Assembly: GCA_030833265.1 (NCBI GenBank)
Contig: JAURHO010000024.1
Location: 1 to 15,917 of the forward strand
Reading direction: 5' to 3'
DNA: 15,917 bases
Origin: Crocinitomicaceae bacterium
GTDB lineage: Bacteria; Bacteroidota; Bacteroidia; Flavobacteriales_D; Crocinitomicaceae
Positions 1 to 6,999 of this stretch are shown here, in pieces. Below the pieces are notes generated by a model. It saw nothing but the letters and a program-made list of their open reading frames with translations, had not been told where the DNA came from and did not search any database. The position numbers and the translations under genes are program-made. Position 1 is the stretch's first letter, and every line of letters starts with the position of its first letter.

Positions 1-384
1 GAAGAAGTTATCAGGAACATTTACCCAACGCTCAGCTTCTTCACCAGCACTGCGGCGATAAAGTTTTTCACGAGCGATGGAATCGCGCACCCAATGTACA
101 AATTGGCGGTACTCGTTGTTCGAAATTTCAGTAGCATCCATGTAAAAGGCAGGGACTGACACAGTACGCTTACGCGCAGTGTGGAAGCCCATGATGTCTT
201 CATCATCTTCTCCTGCTTGGTATGCTCCAGATGGAACATAAACCATACCCTGCGGCATTTTGCCAGGGCCTAATACGTCCGGATACCAGGTGTCTCTACC
301 ACTCACACCTACTAAATTTCCTTCGATGTCGCTACAAGCGTACATGAAGCTAAGAACAAATAGAAAACTAAATAACTTTTTCAT
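1..384 (-). CDS. gldK: GldK/PorK gliding and type IX secretion lipoprotein, N-terminal 128 residues (runs off the window)
   Basis: The ATG is at 382-384 and the frame is open to base 1, so the gene continues beyond the left edge. The protein starts with a lipoprotein signal peptide: a hydrophobic stretch at residues 4-15 and a lipobox ending in Cys17 (MYAC). From about residue 43 it enters a formylglycine-generating-enzyme-like fold (GMVYVPSGAY, then FYMDATEISNNEYRQF at 80-95, and WVRDSIA). This segment is typical of GldK rather than of the related GldJ. GldK is an outer-membrane lipoprotein that, with GldN, forms the periplasmic ring of the type IX secretion system. The gene follows a porP/sprF homologue on the same strand after a 100-nt gap, which matches the known porP-porK-porL-porM-porN order, so gldL, gldM and gldN are expected just outside the window. 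No strong separate promoter is visible, and read-through from porP is likely. The assignment rests on about a quarter of the protein. Confidence 0.9.
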   Translation of the reverse strand, partial: MKKLFSFLFVLSFMYACSDIEGNLVGVSGRDTWYPDVLGPGKMPQGMVYVPSGAYQAGEDDEDIMGFHTARKRTVSVPAFYMDATEISNNEYRQFVHWVRDSIAREKLYRRSAGEEAERWVNVPDNFF

Positions 385-429
385 TCGTTTGTTTTTGGTT
401 CTGACCTAATCCCAATTTAACTTGCTACA

Positions 430-449
430 GGTATAACTTCGGGTATAAC
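430..449. repeat. Two direct copies of GGTATAAC, 12 nt apart, between porP and gldK
   Basis: GGTATAAC occurs at 430-437 and 442-449 in the 100-nt spacer upstream of gldK. On the gldK strand it reads GTTATACC twice. It may be chance, a regulator site or part of the mRNA leader. Nothing in the sequence decides between these. Confidence 0.3.
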
Positions 450-473
450 GTAAGAACAATAAAAATGGTTACA
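447..473 (-). promoter_or_regulatory. Weak ECF-type promoter candidate upstream of gldK
   Basis: On the minus strand TGTAAC (468-473) is followed after 17 nt by CGTT (447-450). The elements upstream of the sigma gene and the barrel gene in this window have TGTAAC, 16 nt, CGTC. This copy therefore has one spacer base more, a mismatch in the -10 part, and no AAA after TGTAAC. It is listed only because of where it lies, and chance is quite possible. Confidence 0.2.
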
Positions 474-484
474 CTTTTTTCCTC

Positions 485-1447
485 CTATAACCAACGAGGG
501 TGTCTTGCTTTCGTCTTTGGAGGCGGCGGCAAGAAATAACAATATTTCACGTACATTTCGTGAGAACCTCTTGAAATGCTTGCAAGTTTATTAATGTTGA
601 TGTCATATGAGTAACCTACATTGAAATTAGGCATCGGTGAATAACCCGCCATAATGGCAATGGCATCAGATGTTCTGAATGTAAGACCTCCATAAGCAGG
701 ATTACCTCCTAGTTCCATCATATAGCGCGCATTGATATCCATAGAATATTTAATGAGGTCTGTACGGACTAAACTTTGGATATCGATATTGTTTCCTGTT
801 CCGAATACGTCTTTTAAAATATAACCACCCATTAAATAGTAGTGACGTGCAGTTTGGAATGAAAGTGCTAGGTTGTTTGGATCAACACTAAGGTCTGATT
901 CTGAAAGGTGCGTGGTTGAAAAACCAGCGTAATAATTTTTGGCTTGGAAATATAAACCAAAATTGGCATCTACAGATGTTGCTGAAAAGCCAGACGGAAT
1001 AGAAGGATCTTGAGCTGCTGGCAAACCATTTGGCGTAACCCATACTGGATTGATGCCATAATTCATAAAACCAATACCTACACCGACGCCCAAAACACCT
1101 GCTCTACCAATTTGAACTGGATAAGAGTAGTTGACCAACATAGTATTCTGAGTAGAAAAACCAATAGCGTCATGGTAAAAGTTTACGCCGATACCACCAG
1201 GGAAAAATCTTGTAAGGTTTCCTTCAACATTGAGAATAGCCGAGTTTGGTGCTCCGTTTACTTTATCCCATTGATTGCGATAAATAGAGGTAGCACAAAA
1301 ACCGTTGTACATGTCAATACCTGTTTTACCAGGGTTGATGCTCATTTTGTCAAACATGAAGTGTGTGACAAGCTTATCTTGCTGTGCGTAAGATGCAAAT
1401 AGCAAAATGGAAAAAGCAGCAGTTAATAGTCTGTTATTCAATAGCAT
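485..1447 (-). CDS. porP: PorP/SprF-family type IX secretion system membrane protein
   Basis: The protein has 320 residues and begins with a Sec signal peptide (hydrophobic residues 6-19, probable cleavage after SYA at 19-21). The mature start and early region have the family signature: a short helix with MSINPGKTG (35-43), then ATSIYRNQWDKVNGAP (52-67) and a Glu-containing strand. The rest is a series of alternating beta-strands expected to form a 14-strand outer-membrane barrel, ending in HPRWL, close to the usual family terminus. Proteins of this family work with T9SS components at the outer membrane, anchoring or displaying surface proteins. Genomes usually hold several paralogues. Its place directly upstream of gldK marks this one as the core porP copy rather than an adhesin-linked sprF copy. 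The ATG at 1445-1447 gives a complete signal peptide. A PPPP run just before the C-terminus (residues 308-311) is slightly unusual. Its exact partner proteins cannot be read from the sequence. Confidence 0.9.
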   Translation of the reverse strand: MLLNNRLLTAAFSILLFASYAQQDKLVTHFMFDKMSINPGKTGIDMYNGFCATSIYRNQWDKVNGAPNSAILNVEGNLTRFFPGGIGVNFYHDAIGFSTQNTMLVNYSYPVQIGRAGVLGVGVGIGFMNYGINPVWVTPNGLPAAQDPSIPSGFSATSVDANFGLYFQAKNYYAGFSTTHLSESDLSVDPNNLALSFQTARHYYLMGGYILKDVFGTGNNIDIQSLVRTDLIKYSMDINARYMMELGGNPAYGGLTFRTSDAIAIMAGYSPMPNFNVGYSYDININKLASISRGSHEMYVKYCYFLPPPPKTKARHPRWL

Positions 1448-1507
1448 AAGCTTGGTTTAGCAAGTAAGTAACGGGCGTATTTTCATAGAATACGACAGTT
1501 TAAGGTG

Positions 1508-1515
1508 CTAAAGTA
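1508..1515 (-). promoter_or_regulatory. Possible -7 promoter element for the porP-gldK unit
   Basis: The minus strand reads TACTTTAG, one mismatch from the Bacteroidota -7 consensus TAnnTTTG. It lies about 60 nt upstream of the porP start, between the terminator of the preceding operon and porP. A convincing TTTG -33 box was not found; the T-rich terminator tail occupies that position. Confidence 0.4.
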
Positions 1516-1530
1516 AGGAATTATTGCGGA

Positions 1531-1558
1531 AAATAAAAAGCTTTTTCTTGTAAAAAGC
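1531..1558 (-). terminator. Intrinsic terminator after the E1/MazG/arginase-like operon
   Basis: On the minus strand, 2 nt after the TGA of the arginase-like gene, GCTTTTT (1552-1558) pairs with AAAAAGC (1540-1546) around a 5-nt loop. A T-rich tract (TTTTTATTT, 1531-1539) follows. The stem is only 7 bp and AT-rich, but the arrangement and position fit. It separates this operon from porP-gldK. Confidence 0.6.
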
Positions 1559-1559
1559 A

Positions 1560-2702
1560 TCATCCTAATTTCTGATAAGTCTTCCACCAAAGATCAGGTA
1601 ATTCATTTTTCATTGCCGCTTCGTAGTCTTCTTTATCGCAGGGCACCATATGATGTCTTTCGTATTTTGAACCACTTTGAGGTGGATACGGCACCTCCAT
1701 CCACCACCTAGCCGATTTGTTGCTTTTATAAAAGATAAGTGTTCTATTTACCTCTTCCATAAAAACACTAAACTTCGTGTAGTCGGCTTTTGAGCCAAAT
1801 GGGAAATCGGCAACGCGCGCAAAATAGCCTTGTAAGAAATACCAAATGCCTTCAGCTAACAAAGAAGTGCCAATTGGCTGTAAGTCTTGTTCATTAAAAA
1901 ACCCAATACAGCTTACTTTGTCTGAGATACCAGCATATTTGGTGATTTGGCAGAATTGTGCGGCCGTAAAACCGTTTGGAGCACCAATATTTGAGCCTAA
2001 ATCTGAAGCTTTGATGGCTTGAAGGTCAACGCTGATGATGTCGGCATTTCTGAGGTGTGGCTCTGCCTTCCTAAAATCTTGATTGAACTCACCTAAACGA
2101 CAAATATCAAAGAACAATTTTTCAAAAAGCTCATGTGCGGCAGCGCCTGCAAAAGGTTGTTGAAAGCCAACTGCTGAATGATTGAATAAATAGCAAGGTC
2201 TGCGCGTGACGATATGGCTTAAAAAATTTGTTGAGTCTAAGGCGGCTTCCGGCTCTCCGATATCTAAGCGGCTGTCAATTGAACAGGTATTGACTAATTG
2301 TTCGAGTTGTTCATAGCCTAAATACAAAGCCATCGTGAGGTCTTGGCTGCCTCCAATTATAATTGGGACAATGTTGTTTTTGACCAATTCAGCCACCACA
2401 CTTGCTACAGCAAAATAGGTATCTTCAATGGTTGCGCCTGGTAAAATGGTGCCAAGATCATATATTTTTTTATCCCAGCTCGTTTCGGGATGTAGCGCAT
2501 ACAAATGCGCTCTGAAATCTGTATTTTGTTTACTAAAACCAACTACCGATCCGCGGTACTCCGGTACTTCAAAAATGGCACAACCTGGTTCTTTGAGCTC
2601 AGGGAAATCACCGTCGTTTGCATCAATATAACTGCCCAGTTGAGCAGCATTGAATTGAGCAACCGATGTTATTGGTTGAAAGTAGATGGATAGATCTTTC
2701 AT
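1560..2702 (-). CDS. Arginase/formimidoylglutamase-fold protein with altered metal-binding residues
   Basis: The 380-residue protein has the ureohydrolase (arginase, agmatinase, formimidoylglutamase) layout: a GG-S-x-D-x-T strand at 117-123, a D-x-x-x-D segment at 143-147 and an S-x-D segment at 224-228. Canonical members bind two manganese ions with GGxHxxT, DxHxD and SxDxD. Here these read GGSQDLT (His to Gln120), DSRLD (His to Arg145) and SVDLQ (second Asp to Gln228), so at least three ligands are replaced. The surrounding fold is intact, so this is not a decayed gene. From memory, Bacteroidota homologues annotated formimidoylglutamase carry the same replacements, which points to a conserved non-classical function. 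About 60 residues after the usual domain (WWMEVPYP near 333-340, then a charged tail) form a C-terminal extension. The start overlaps the stop of the MazG-like gene by 4 nt (ATGA), suggesting coupled translation. A classical amidine-hydrolysing activity should not be assumed. Confidence 0.8.
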   Translation of the reverse strand: MKDLSIYFQPITSVAQFNAAQLGSYIDANDGDFPELKEPGCAIFEVPEYRGSVVGFSKQNTDFRAHLYALHPETSWDKKIYDLGTILPGATIEDTYFAVASVVAELVKNNIVPIIIGGSQDLTMALYLGYEQLEQLVNTCSIDSRLDIGEPEAALDSTNFLSHIVTRRPCYLFNHSAVGFQQPFAGAAAHELFEKLFFDICRLGEFNQDFRKAEPHLRNADIISVDLQAIKASDLGSNIGAPNGFTAAQFCQITKYAGISDKVSCIGFFNEQDLQPIGTSLLAEGIWYFLQGYFARVADFPFGSKADYTKFSVFMEEVNRTLIFYKSNKSARWWMEVPYPPQSGSKYERHHMVPCDKEDYEAAMKNELPDLWWKTYQKLG

Positions 2703-3091
2703 TGCGCTAAAATTTTTGCGATATCCGGCTTAAAGTAAAGCGCTGACTTGAGCACCTTGCCATCTTCACGATAAATTGGCTTTCCATTTTCATCTAATTT
2801 ACTCATATTAGATCGTTGAATTTCATTAAAAACTTCTTCAATTTTATGTTGCAAGCCGTGTTCTAATATTGTACCACACAAAATATACAACATATCTCCA
2901 AGAGCATCTGCAATTTCAACAATATCATTATTTTCAACTGCCTCTAAATATTCTTCGTTTTCTTCCTTCATGAGGTTAAAACGCAACTCGACGTCAGCAG
3001 CACTTAATTGAGCAGTGGGCTGTTGGTTGTTTTCAATGCCAAATGCGTCGTGAAAACGTGCTACTTCCGAGATAATATTTTTGAATTCCAT
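2699..3091 (-). CDS. MazG-like all-alpha nucleoside triphosphate pyrophosphohydrolase
   Basis: The 130-residue protein has the magnesium-binding motifs of the MazG/phosphoribosyl-ATP pyrophosphohydrolase superfamily: EExxE at residues 43-47 (EENEE) and ExxDxxxD at 59-66 (EIADALGD). Two further helices follow, and a tail containing NMSKLDENGKPIYREDGKVLK (95-115) resembles the small stand-alone PRA-PH-like family (PF01503). Such enzymes split nucleoside triphosphates into monophosphate and pyrophosphate and often act as house-cleaning enzymes against abnormal nucleotides. The substrate cannot be told from sequence. A role in histidine synthesis is unlikely, because the gene is not near his genes and the tail differs from HisE. 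It sits 2 nt after the E1 dehydrogenase stop and overlaps the next gene by 4 nt, so the three genes are almost certainly one transcript. Confidence 0.82.
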   Translation of the reverse strand: MEFKNIISEVARFHDAFGIENNQQPTAQLSAADVELRFNLMKEENEEYLEAVENNDIVEIADALGDMLYILCGTILEHGLQHKIEEVFNEIQRSNMSKLDENGKPIYREDGKVLKSALYFKPDIAKILAQ

Positions 3092-3093
3092 AA

Positions 3094-5157
3094 TTAATAG
3101 TTGAGTAGTTTCTCTATGGCCGTTTTTACTTTATTGGCGTTCGGCAACATGGCGGCCTCTAGGTCTGAATTTAATGGGATGGCCGGCGCATCAACAGATG
3201 CAACAATTTCAATTGGGGCATCAAGATTTTTAAAGCAAAGTCTTTGTAAACGGCCAGCTAAACCAAGTGTGAACGTATTTTCTATTGATTCTTCAGTTAC
3301 TAATAAAATCTTGCTGTGTCGTTCGCAGAGTGCGGTCATGGCATCCATGTCAAGCGGATTGATGCTTCGGAGATCGAGGATTTCAATTTGACCATCATAC
3401 GAAGCAGCCGCTTCAGTAGACCAGTAAACACCTCGGCCATAAGTAATGATGCCGATTGAAGTGCCTTTTGAAAGTTGCGCTTCATGAGCTTCTTGTACAA
3501 TTCTAGCTTTACCAATTGGAACGATGTAGTCAGCACTAGGCTCTGTGCTCATGGCGCCTTCAGTCCCAGGGATTTTTGACCAATATAAACCTTTGTGTTC
3601 TAGAATAACTACCGGATTTGGGTCGTAGTAGGCCGCTTTGAGCAAGCCCTTGAGGTCAGCACCGGTTGACGGATAAACCACCTTGATACCGCGAATATTG
3701 GCTAAAACAGATTCTACACTTGATGAATGGTAAGGACCACCTGAACCATAGGCGCCAATTGGGACGCGAATGACGCAAGAGACTGGCCATTTTCCGTTGG
3801 AAAGATAATTAGATCTAGATACTTCTGTGAAAAGCTGATTGAGCCCTGGCCAGATGTAGTCGGCAAATTGAACCTCGACAATAGGCTTTAAGCCAACCGC
3901 CGACATCCCGACTGTTGAGCCAATGATGAATGCTTCTTGAATTGGTGTGTTAAAAACGCGGTTGTCGCCGAAGGTTTGTGCCAAGGTAGCTGCTTCGCGA
4001 AAAACCCCTCCTAAACGACCACCAACATCTTGGCCATAAAGCAGCGCCTCAGGGTGCTGTTCCATGATTTCTCGCATGGCAAACAAAGCTGAATCTACCA
4101 TAACGGTTTTCTTCTTTCCTTGTGGGGCGCGCTCCCCTACCTCTTCAGTTACAGGGGTTGGTGCAAAAATATGATCTTGGATGCTTGTTGGGTCAGGATC
4201 CGGGGCTTGGAGTGCTTGCTCATAAGCCGCATCAATTTCTTTTCTGACTTTGGCTTCTAGATTGATGAACTCAGCCAAACGGATATCTTGCTGTTCAAGT
4301 GCTGCCCTAAGTTTCGGGTAAGGGTCAGCTTTTGCAGCTTCTTCGAGATCATCGCGGTACCACTCTTTGCGGACTCCTGAGGTGTGATGACCCAATAATG
4401 GAACTTTTGCATGGATAAGAAAGGGTCTGCGTTCTTTTCTAACTAGTGCGATGACTTCTTCTACGGTTTGGTAACAAGCCCAGAAATCGGTGCCATCAAT
4501 GGTGCGCGCTTCAATGCCATGAAAACCTTTAATATATTCAGAGATATCTTGCGCCCTCGTTTCTTTTGCGTTTGCTGAGATATCCCAACCGTTGTCTTGG
4601 ACTAAATAAATGATAGGAAACTGCTTGAGCGCCGCCATTTGGAAAGCCTCAGAAACTTCACCTTCTGTGCAAGAGGCATCTCCTAAAGAACATACGACTA
4701 CAGGTGCATCTTCAGGACTCCAGTTAGCTATACCTGTTTTTTCTTTGTATTGAATGCCCATGGCAACACCAGTGGTAGGGATGGCCTGCATACCCGTTGC
4801 TGAAGACTGGTGTGGGATTTTTGGTAAATCTGGGCGATTCAAAGATGGATGTGAATAGTAAGTGCGGCCACCTGAAAATGGATCGTCTTTTTTAGCAAAA
4901 ACCTGGAGCATAAGCTCTTCGGGTTTCATGCCAATTCCGAGCAACAAGCTGTCATCGCGGTAGTACGGTGAAACCCAGTCTTGGGCTTTGAGCTGCATAC
5001 CAACAGCCAACTGAATGGCTTCGTGCCCGCGCGATGTAGCGTGAACATATTTGGCAGTTACTTCTTTATGCTGCTCGTATTTTTCAGCCATCGTTTTGGC
5101 AGTGCACATGAGTTCAAATGCGCGCCACGATAGATCTTTTTGTTTTGATTGACTCAT
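3094..5157 (-). CDS. Fused alpha/beta E1 component of a branched-chain-type 2-oxoacid dehydrogenase
   Basis: The protein has 687 residues from the ATG at 5155-5157. The N-terminal half is an E1-alpha domain with the thiamine-diphosphate motif GDxS at 159-162 (GDASCTEGE) and its partner Asn at 189 (QDNGWDIS). GHHTSG at 256-261 corresponds to the active-site loop His region of branched-chain E1-alpha. The C-terminal half, from about residue 349, is an E1-beta domain with the cofactor-binding Glu408 (PIQEAF) and PYHSSSVES at 475-483, the conserved His region of E1-beta. E1 decarboxylates a 2-oxoacid and transfers the acyl group to the lipoyl group of E2. Fused E1 proteins of this type are usual in Bacteroidota and are normally assigned to branched-chain oxoacids, although specificity cannot be read here. 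E2 and E3 are not in the window. A longer frame from a TTG at 5176-5178 exists, but that codon is part of the promoter -7 box, so the ATG is preferred. It is the first gene of a three-gene operon. Confidence 0.92.
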   Translation of the reverse strand: MSQSKQKDLSWRAFELMCTAKTMAEKYEQHKEVTAKYVHATSRGHEAIQLAVGMQLKAQDWVSPYYRDDSLLLGIGMKPEELMLQVFAKKDDPFSGGRTYYSHPSLNRPDLPKIPHQSSATGMQAIPTTGVAMGIQYKEKTGIANWSPEDAPVVVCSLGDASCTEGEVSEAFQMAALKQFPIIYLVQDNGWDISANAKETRAQDISEYIKGFHGIEARTIDGTDFWACYQTVEEVIALVRKERRPFLIHAKVPLLGHHTSGVRKEWYRDDLEEAAKADPYPKLRAALEQQDIRLAEFINLEAKVRKEIDAAYEQALQAPDPDPTSIQDHIFAPTPVTEEVGERAPQGKKKTVMVDSALFAMREIMEQHPEALLYGQDVGGRLGGVFREAATLAQTFGDNRVFNTPIQEAFIIGSTVGMSAVGLKPIVEVQFADYIWPGLNQLFTEVSRSNYLSNGKWPVSCVIRVPIGAYGSGGPYHSSSVESVLANIRGIKVVYPSTGADLKGLLKAAYYDPNPVVILEHKGLYWSKIPGTEGAMSTEPSADYIVPIGKARIVQEAHEAQLSKGTSIGIITYGRGVYWSTEAAASYDGQIEILDLRSINPLDMDAMTALCERHSKILLVTEESIENTFTLGLAGRLQRLCFKNLDAPIEIVASVDAPAIPLNSDLEAAMLPNANKVKTAIEKLLNY

Positions 5158-5175
5158 TTTTTCAATTCGGTTGAG

Positions 5176-5183
5176 CAAATATA
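5176..5183 (-). promoter_or_regulatory. -7 promoter element for the E1 dehydrogenase operon
   Basis: The minus strand reads TATATTTG, a full match to the Bacteroidota -7 consensus TAnnTTTG, 18 nt upstream of the ATG at 5157. Transcription would begin roughly a dozen bases before that ATG. A clear TTTG -33 box is not seen at the expected distance. The match argues against the TTG start that lies inside it. Confidence 0.65.
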
Positions 5184-5230
5184 CACAATGCTCTTAGATG
5201 AAGGCCTGCTTCAATTACTCAAGACTTTGG

Positions 5231-5238
5231 TATTTTTG
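5231..5238 (+). promoter_or_regulatory. -7 promoter element for miaE
   Basis: TATTTTTG fully matches TAnnTTTG and ends 14 nt before the ATG at 5253. Its last base is also the first base of an upstream in-frame GTG (5238-5240), which therefore cannot lie on the mRNA if this box is used. The box is about 50 bp from the divergent box at 5176-5183, so the two promoters share one short control region. Confidence 0.65.
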
Positions 5239-5252
5239 TGAAAAAAATCAAG

Positions 5253-5843
5253 ATGTTGGGATTGAAAATGGCAACAGACCCGCGTTGGGTGAAAATTGTC
5301 GAAAAGAATATTGAAGAAATTTTAGTGGACCACGCCTACTGCGAGCAAAAAGCTGCGAGCAATGCCATTTCTATGATTGTTCAGTATCCGCAGTATCCTG
5401 ATTTAGTTGCCGCCATGAGCGCCATTTGCAAAGAAGAAATGGAGCACTTTGAAATGGTACATCAAAAACTACAAGAAAGAGGTTTGCAGCTCGGTTTTGA
5501 GCGCAAAGATCCTTATGTCAATGACCTTTCACTCTATTTAAAGCATGGCAAAACAAATAGCACGCCTGCAGGCGTTTTTGTCAATAAAATGCTTTTTGCA
5601 GCCATGATTGAAGCCAGAAGTTGTGAGCGTTTCAAAATTTTATCTGAGCAAATTAATGATGCAGACTTGCGCGAGTTTTACAGAAGCCTCATGGAAAGTG
5701 AAGCACGCCATTACACGACTTTTCTTGGTTTCGCTAGAAAATACGGCCAAGGCATAGATGTCGACAAAGCTTGGAAAGAATTCTTGGGCTTTGAAGCCGA
5801 ACTAATGGAAAGTTACGGCAAAAAAGAAACGATGCACGGTTAG
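5253..5843 (+). CDS. miaE: tRNA-(ms2io6A)-hydroxylase MiaE
   Basis: The 196-residue protein matches the MiaE family over its full length. The ferritin-like diiron ligands are all present: Glu31 (CEQKAA), Glu62 and His65 (EEMEHF), Glu120 (IEARSCERF), and Glu150 and His153 (ESEARHY). MiaE hydroxylates the isopentenyl group of 2-methylthio-N6-isopentenyladenosine at tRNA position 37 using oxygen, downstream of MiaA and MiaB. Neither of those is in the window. The ATG at 5253 (MLGLKMATDPRW) is chosen because homologues start with MLGLK-x-x-TDPRW and because the alternative GTG at 5238 falls inside the promoter box. It is the only plus-strand gene in the left two thirds. Its stop codon lies in the loop of a hairpin that seems to be the terminator of the convergent minus-strand gene. 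The C-terminal KKETMHG is close to the family's usual ending. Confidence 0.93.
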   Translation: MLGLKMATDPRWVKIVEKNIEEILVDHAYCEQKAASNAISMIVQYPQYPDLVAAMSAICKEEMEHFEMVHQKLQERGLQLGFERKDPYVNDLSLYLKHGKTNSTPAGVFVNKMLFAAMIEARSCERFKILSEQINDADLREFYRSLMESEARHYTTFLGFARKYGQGIDVDKAWKEFLGFEAELMESYGKKETMHG

Positions 5844-5855
5844 GCGCATCGTTTC
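5820..5855 (-). terminator. Intrinsic terminator of the barrel gene, embedded in the end of miaE
   Basis: GAAACGATGC (5826-5835) and GCATCGTTTC (5846-5855) form a perfect 10-bp stem with a 10-nt loop. On the minus strand it is followed at once by six T residues (5825-5820), the standard intrinsic-terminator form. In that direction it lies 25 nt after the stop of the outer-membrane barrel gene. On the plus strand no T run follows, so it is a poor terminator for miaE. Confidence 0.68.
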
Positions 5856-5879
5856 AAAAATTGGTGGTGCTAGACTAAT

Positions 5880-6977
5880 TTAAAACGAGAGTAAAATTCC
5901 GGCATTCACACCACGCACCTTCGGGGCAGATCCTTCGTTAAAGACATCCGTCAGGCCATAAGTCATGTATAAACTCCAATCTCCGTAACCTACAGTTGCC
6001 ATGAGGCTTGCTTGGAATGGATTGAATTGAAAATCATCTTTAGTTTTGTCTTTGTTTTTCTTGCCATCAGCTTCCCATTTTTGCTCTTGACGGGCATCAA
6101 TACGAATACCACCAACAACCCCTGCTGAAATATTCCAAGCTTTATCTGGATTTTTGTTAGTGCTGATTTGCAATAGAAGTGGCGCTTGCAAATAAGAAGA
6201 AGTCAGGACGTTTTTTGTGTAATTGACACCTGTGTTGATTCCGATCAGGGTATCGTTTACAACACCTAAATCATAGTTGCCTTTCAAAGCATATCGGTTC
6301 CACTGGATGCCTAAGCCGGTGACTACACCAAGATAATCATTGATGATTGGGAAACGTTTTTCAGCCAAATTCAATTGGATGCCTATACTTTTAGCAGGGT
6401 CCAGTGTCAAGAAACCTAGTTCTGAGGCTGTGGCGATTTGATTGTTGGCATTTATAAAACCGTTAGCATTGATCCCTAAACCCGACCAAATAGCATTTCC
6501 TTCTTCATTATCTTTTTTACATTCCTCATCATGATGATCGGACCAATTATCAGCCATTTCTTCGTCGTTTTCGATGATTACTCTTTCATCGATGATAATT
6601 TTACGCTGACCTTTAGGAATCTCACCTCCCCCTAAATCCTCAAGTTTGTTAAGATCTAGGTCTGTCAAATCCTTGGAGCCAAGAATGACAATTTTCATGT
6701 TACCAATTTTGATTTGTGTGGTATCAGAAGATCCGTCTACAGTAGAACGAAGAATAGTAGTATCCATGAAAACATCGACACGGGTAACCATAGAATCATT
6801 CAAATAGATACTTTTCATTTCTTCGGTAAGCATGGAATCCATTTGATCGATGCGACCATTGATCATGATGATCGTGGTGTCATTGCCCTGAATTTTGACA
6901 ATTTTCTTGGTTTCGTTTTGCTGTGCAAATAAGGCGAAACCTGCTACTAAAAATGCTGAGAGTAATTTAATTTTCAT
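5880..6977 (-). CDS. Outer-membrane beta-barrel protein with an N-terminal periplasmic region, linked to the ECF sigma cluster
   Basis: The 365-residue protein has a Sec signal peptide (residues 1-18, cleavage near LFA-QQ). An N-terminal region of about 140 residues carries three DTT-containing strand units (33, 72 and 85) and an acidic, histidine- and cysteine-containing stretch (DHHDEEC, 147-153). From about residue 163 (IWSGLGINANGF) a beta-barrel of the small OMP_b-brl_2 type follows, ending in Phe365 as outer-membrane barrels usually do. No enzyme motif is seen. It lies 51 nt after the anti-sigma-like gene, and an element identical in key bases and spacing to that upstream of the sigma gene precedes it. 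It is therefore probably both co-transcribed with the sigma operon and separately activated. Similar barrels are common beside sigma/anti-sigma pairs in Bacteroidota. Its role is unknown; envelope sensing or a structural role are possibilities only. Confidence 0.78.
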   Translation of the reverse strand: MKIKLLSAFLVAGFALFAQQNETKKIVKIQGNDTTIIMINGRIDQMDSMLTEEMKSIYLNDSMVTRVDVFMDTTILRSTVDGSSDTTQIKIGNMKIVILGSKDLTDLDLNKLEDLGGGEIPKGQRKIIIDERVIIENDEEMADNWSDHHDEECKKDNEEGNAIWSGLGINANGFINANNQIATASELGFLTLDPAKSIGIQLNLAEKRFPIINDYLGVVTGLGIQWNRYALKGNYDLGVVNDTLIGINTGVNYTKNVLTSSYLQAPLLLQISTNKNPDKAWNISAGVVGGIRIDARQEQKWEADGKKNKDKTKDDFQFNPFQASLMATVGYGDWSLYMTYGLTDVFNEGSAPKVRGVNAGILLSF

Positions 6978-6999
6978 TTTTTAATTGATTTTAAAGCTT

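Noticed and set aside
21..239. A 72-residue minus-strand frame at the left edge.
   Set aside because: It is a shifted frame of gldK. The true gldK frame has a lipoprotein signal and family motifs and is open across the whole stretch.
1010..1402. A 130-residue plus-strand frame.
   Set aside because: It is antisense to porP, whose family signature is clear over its length. No promoter or family match supports the plus-strand frame.
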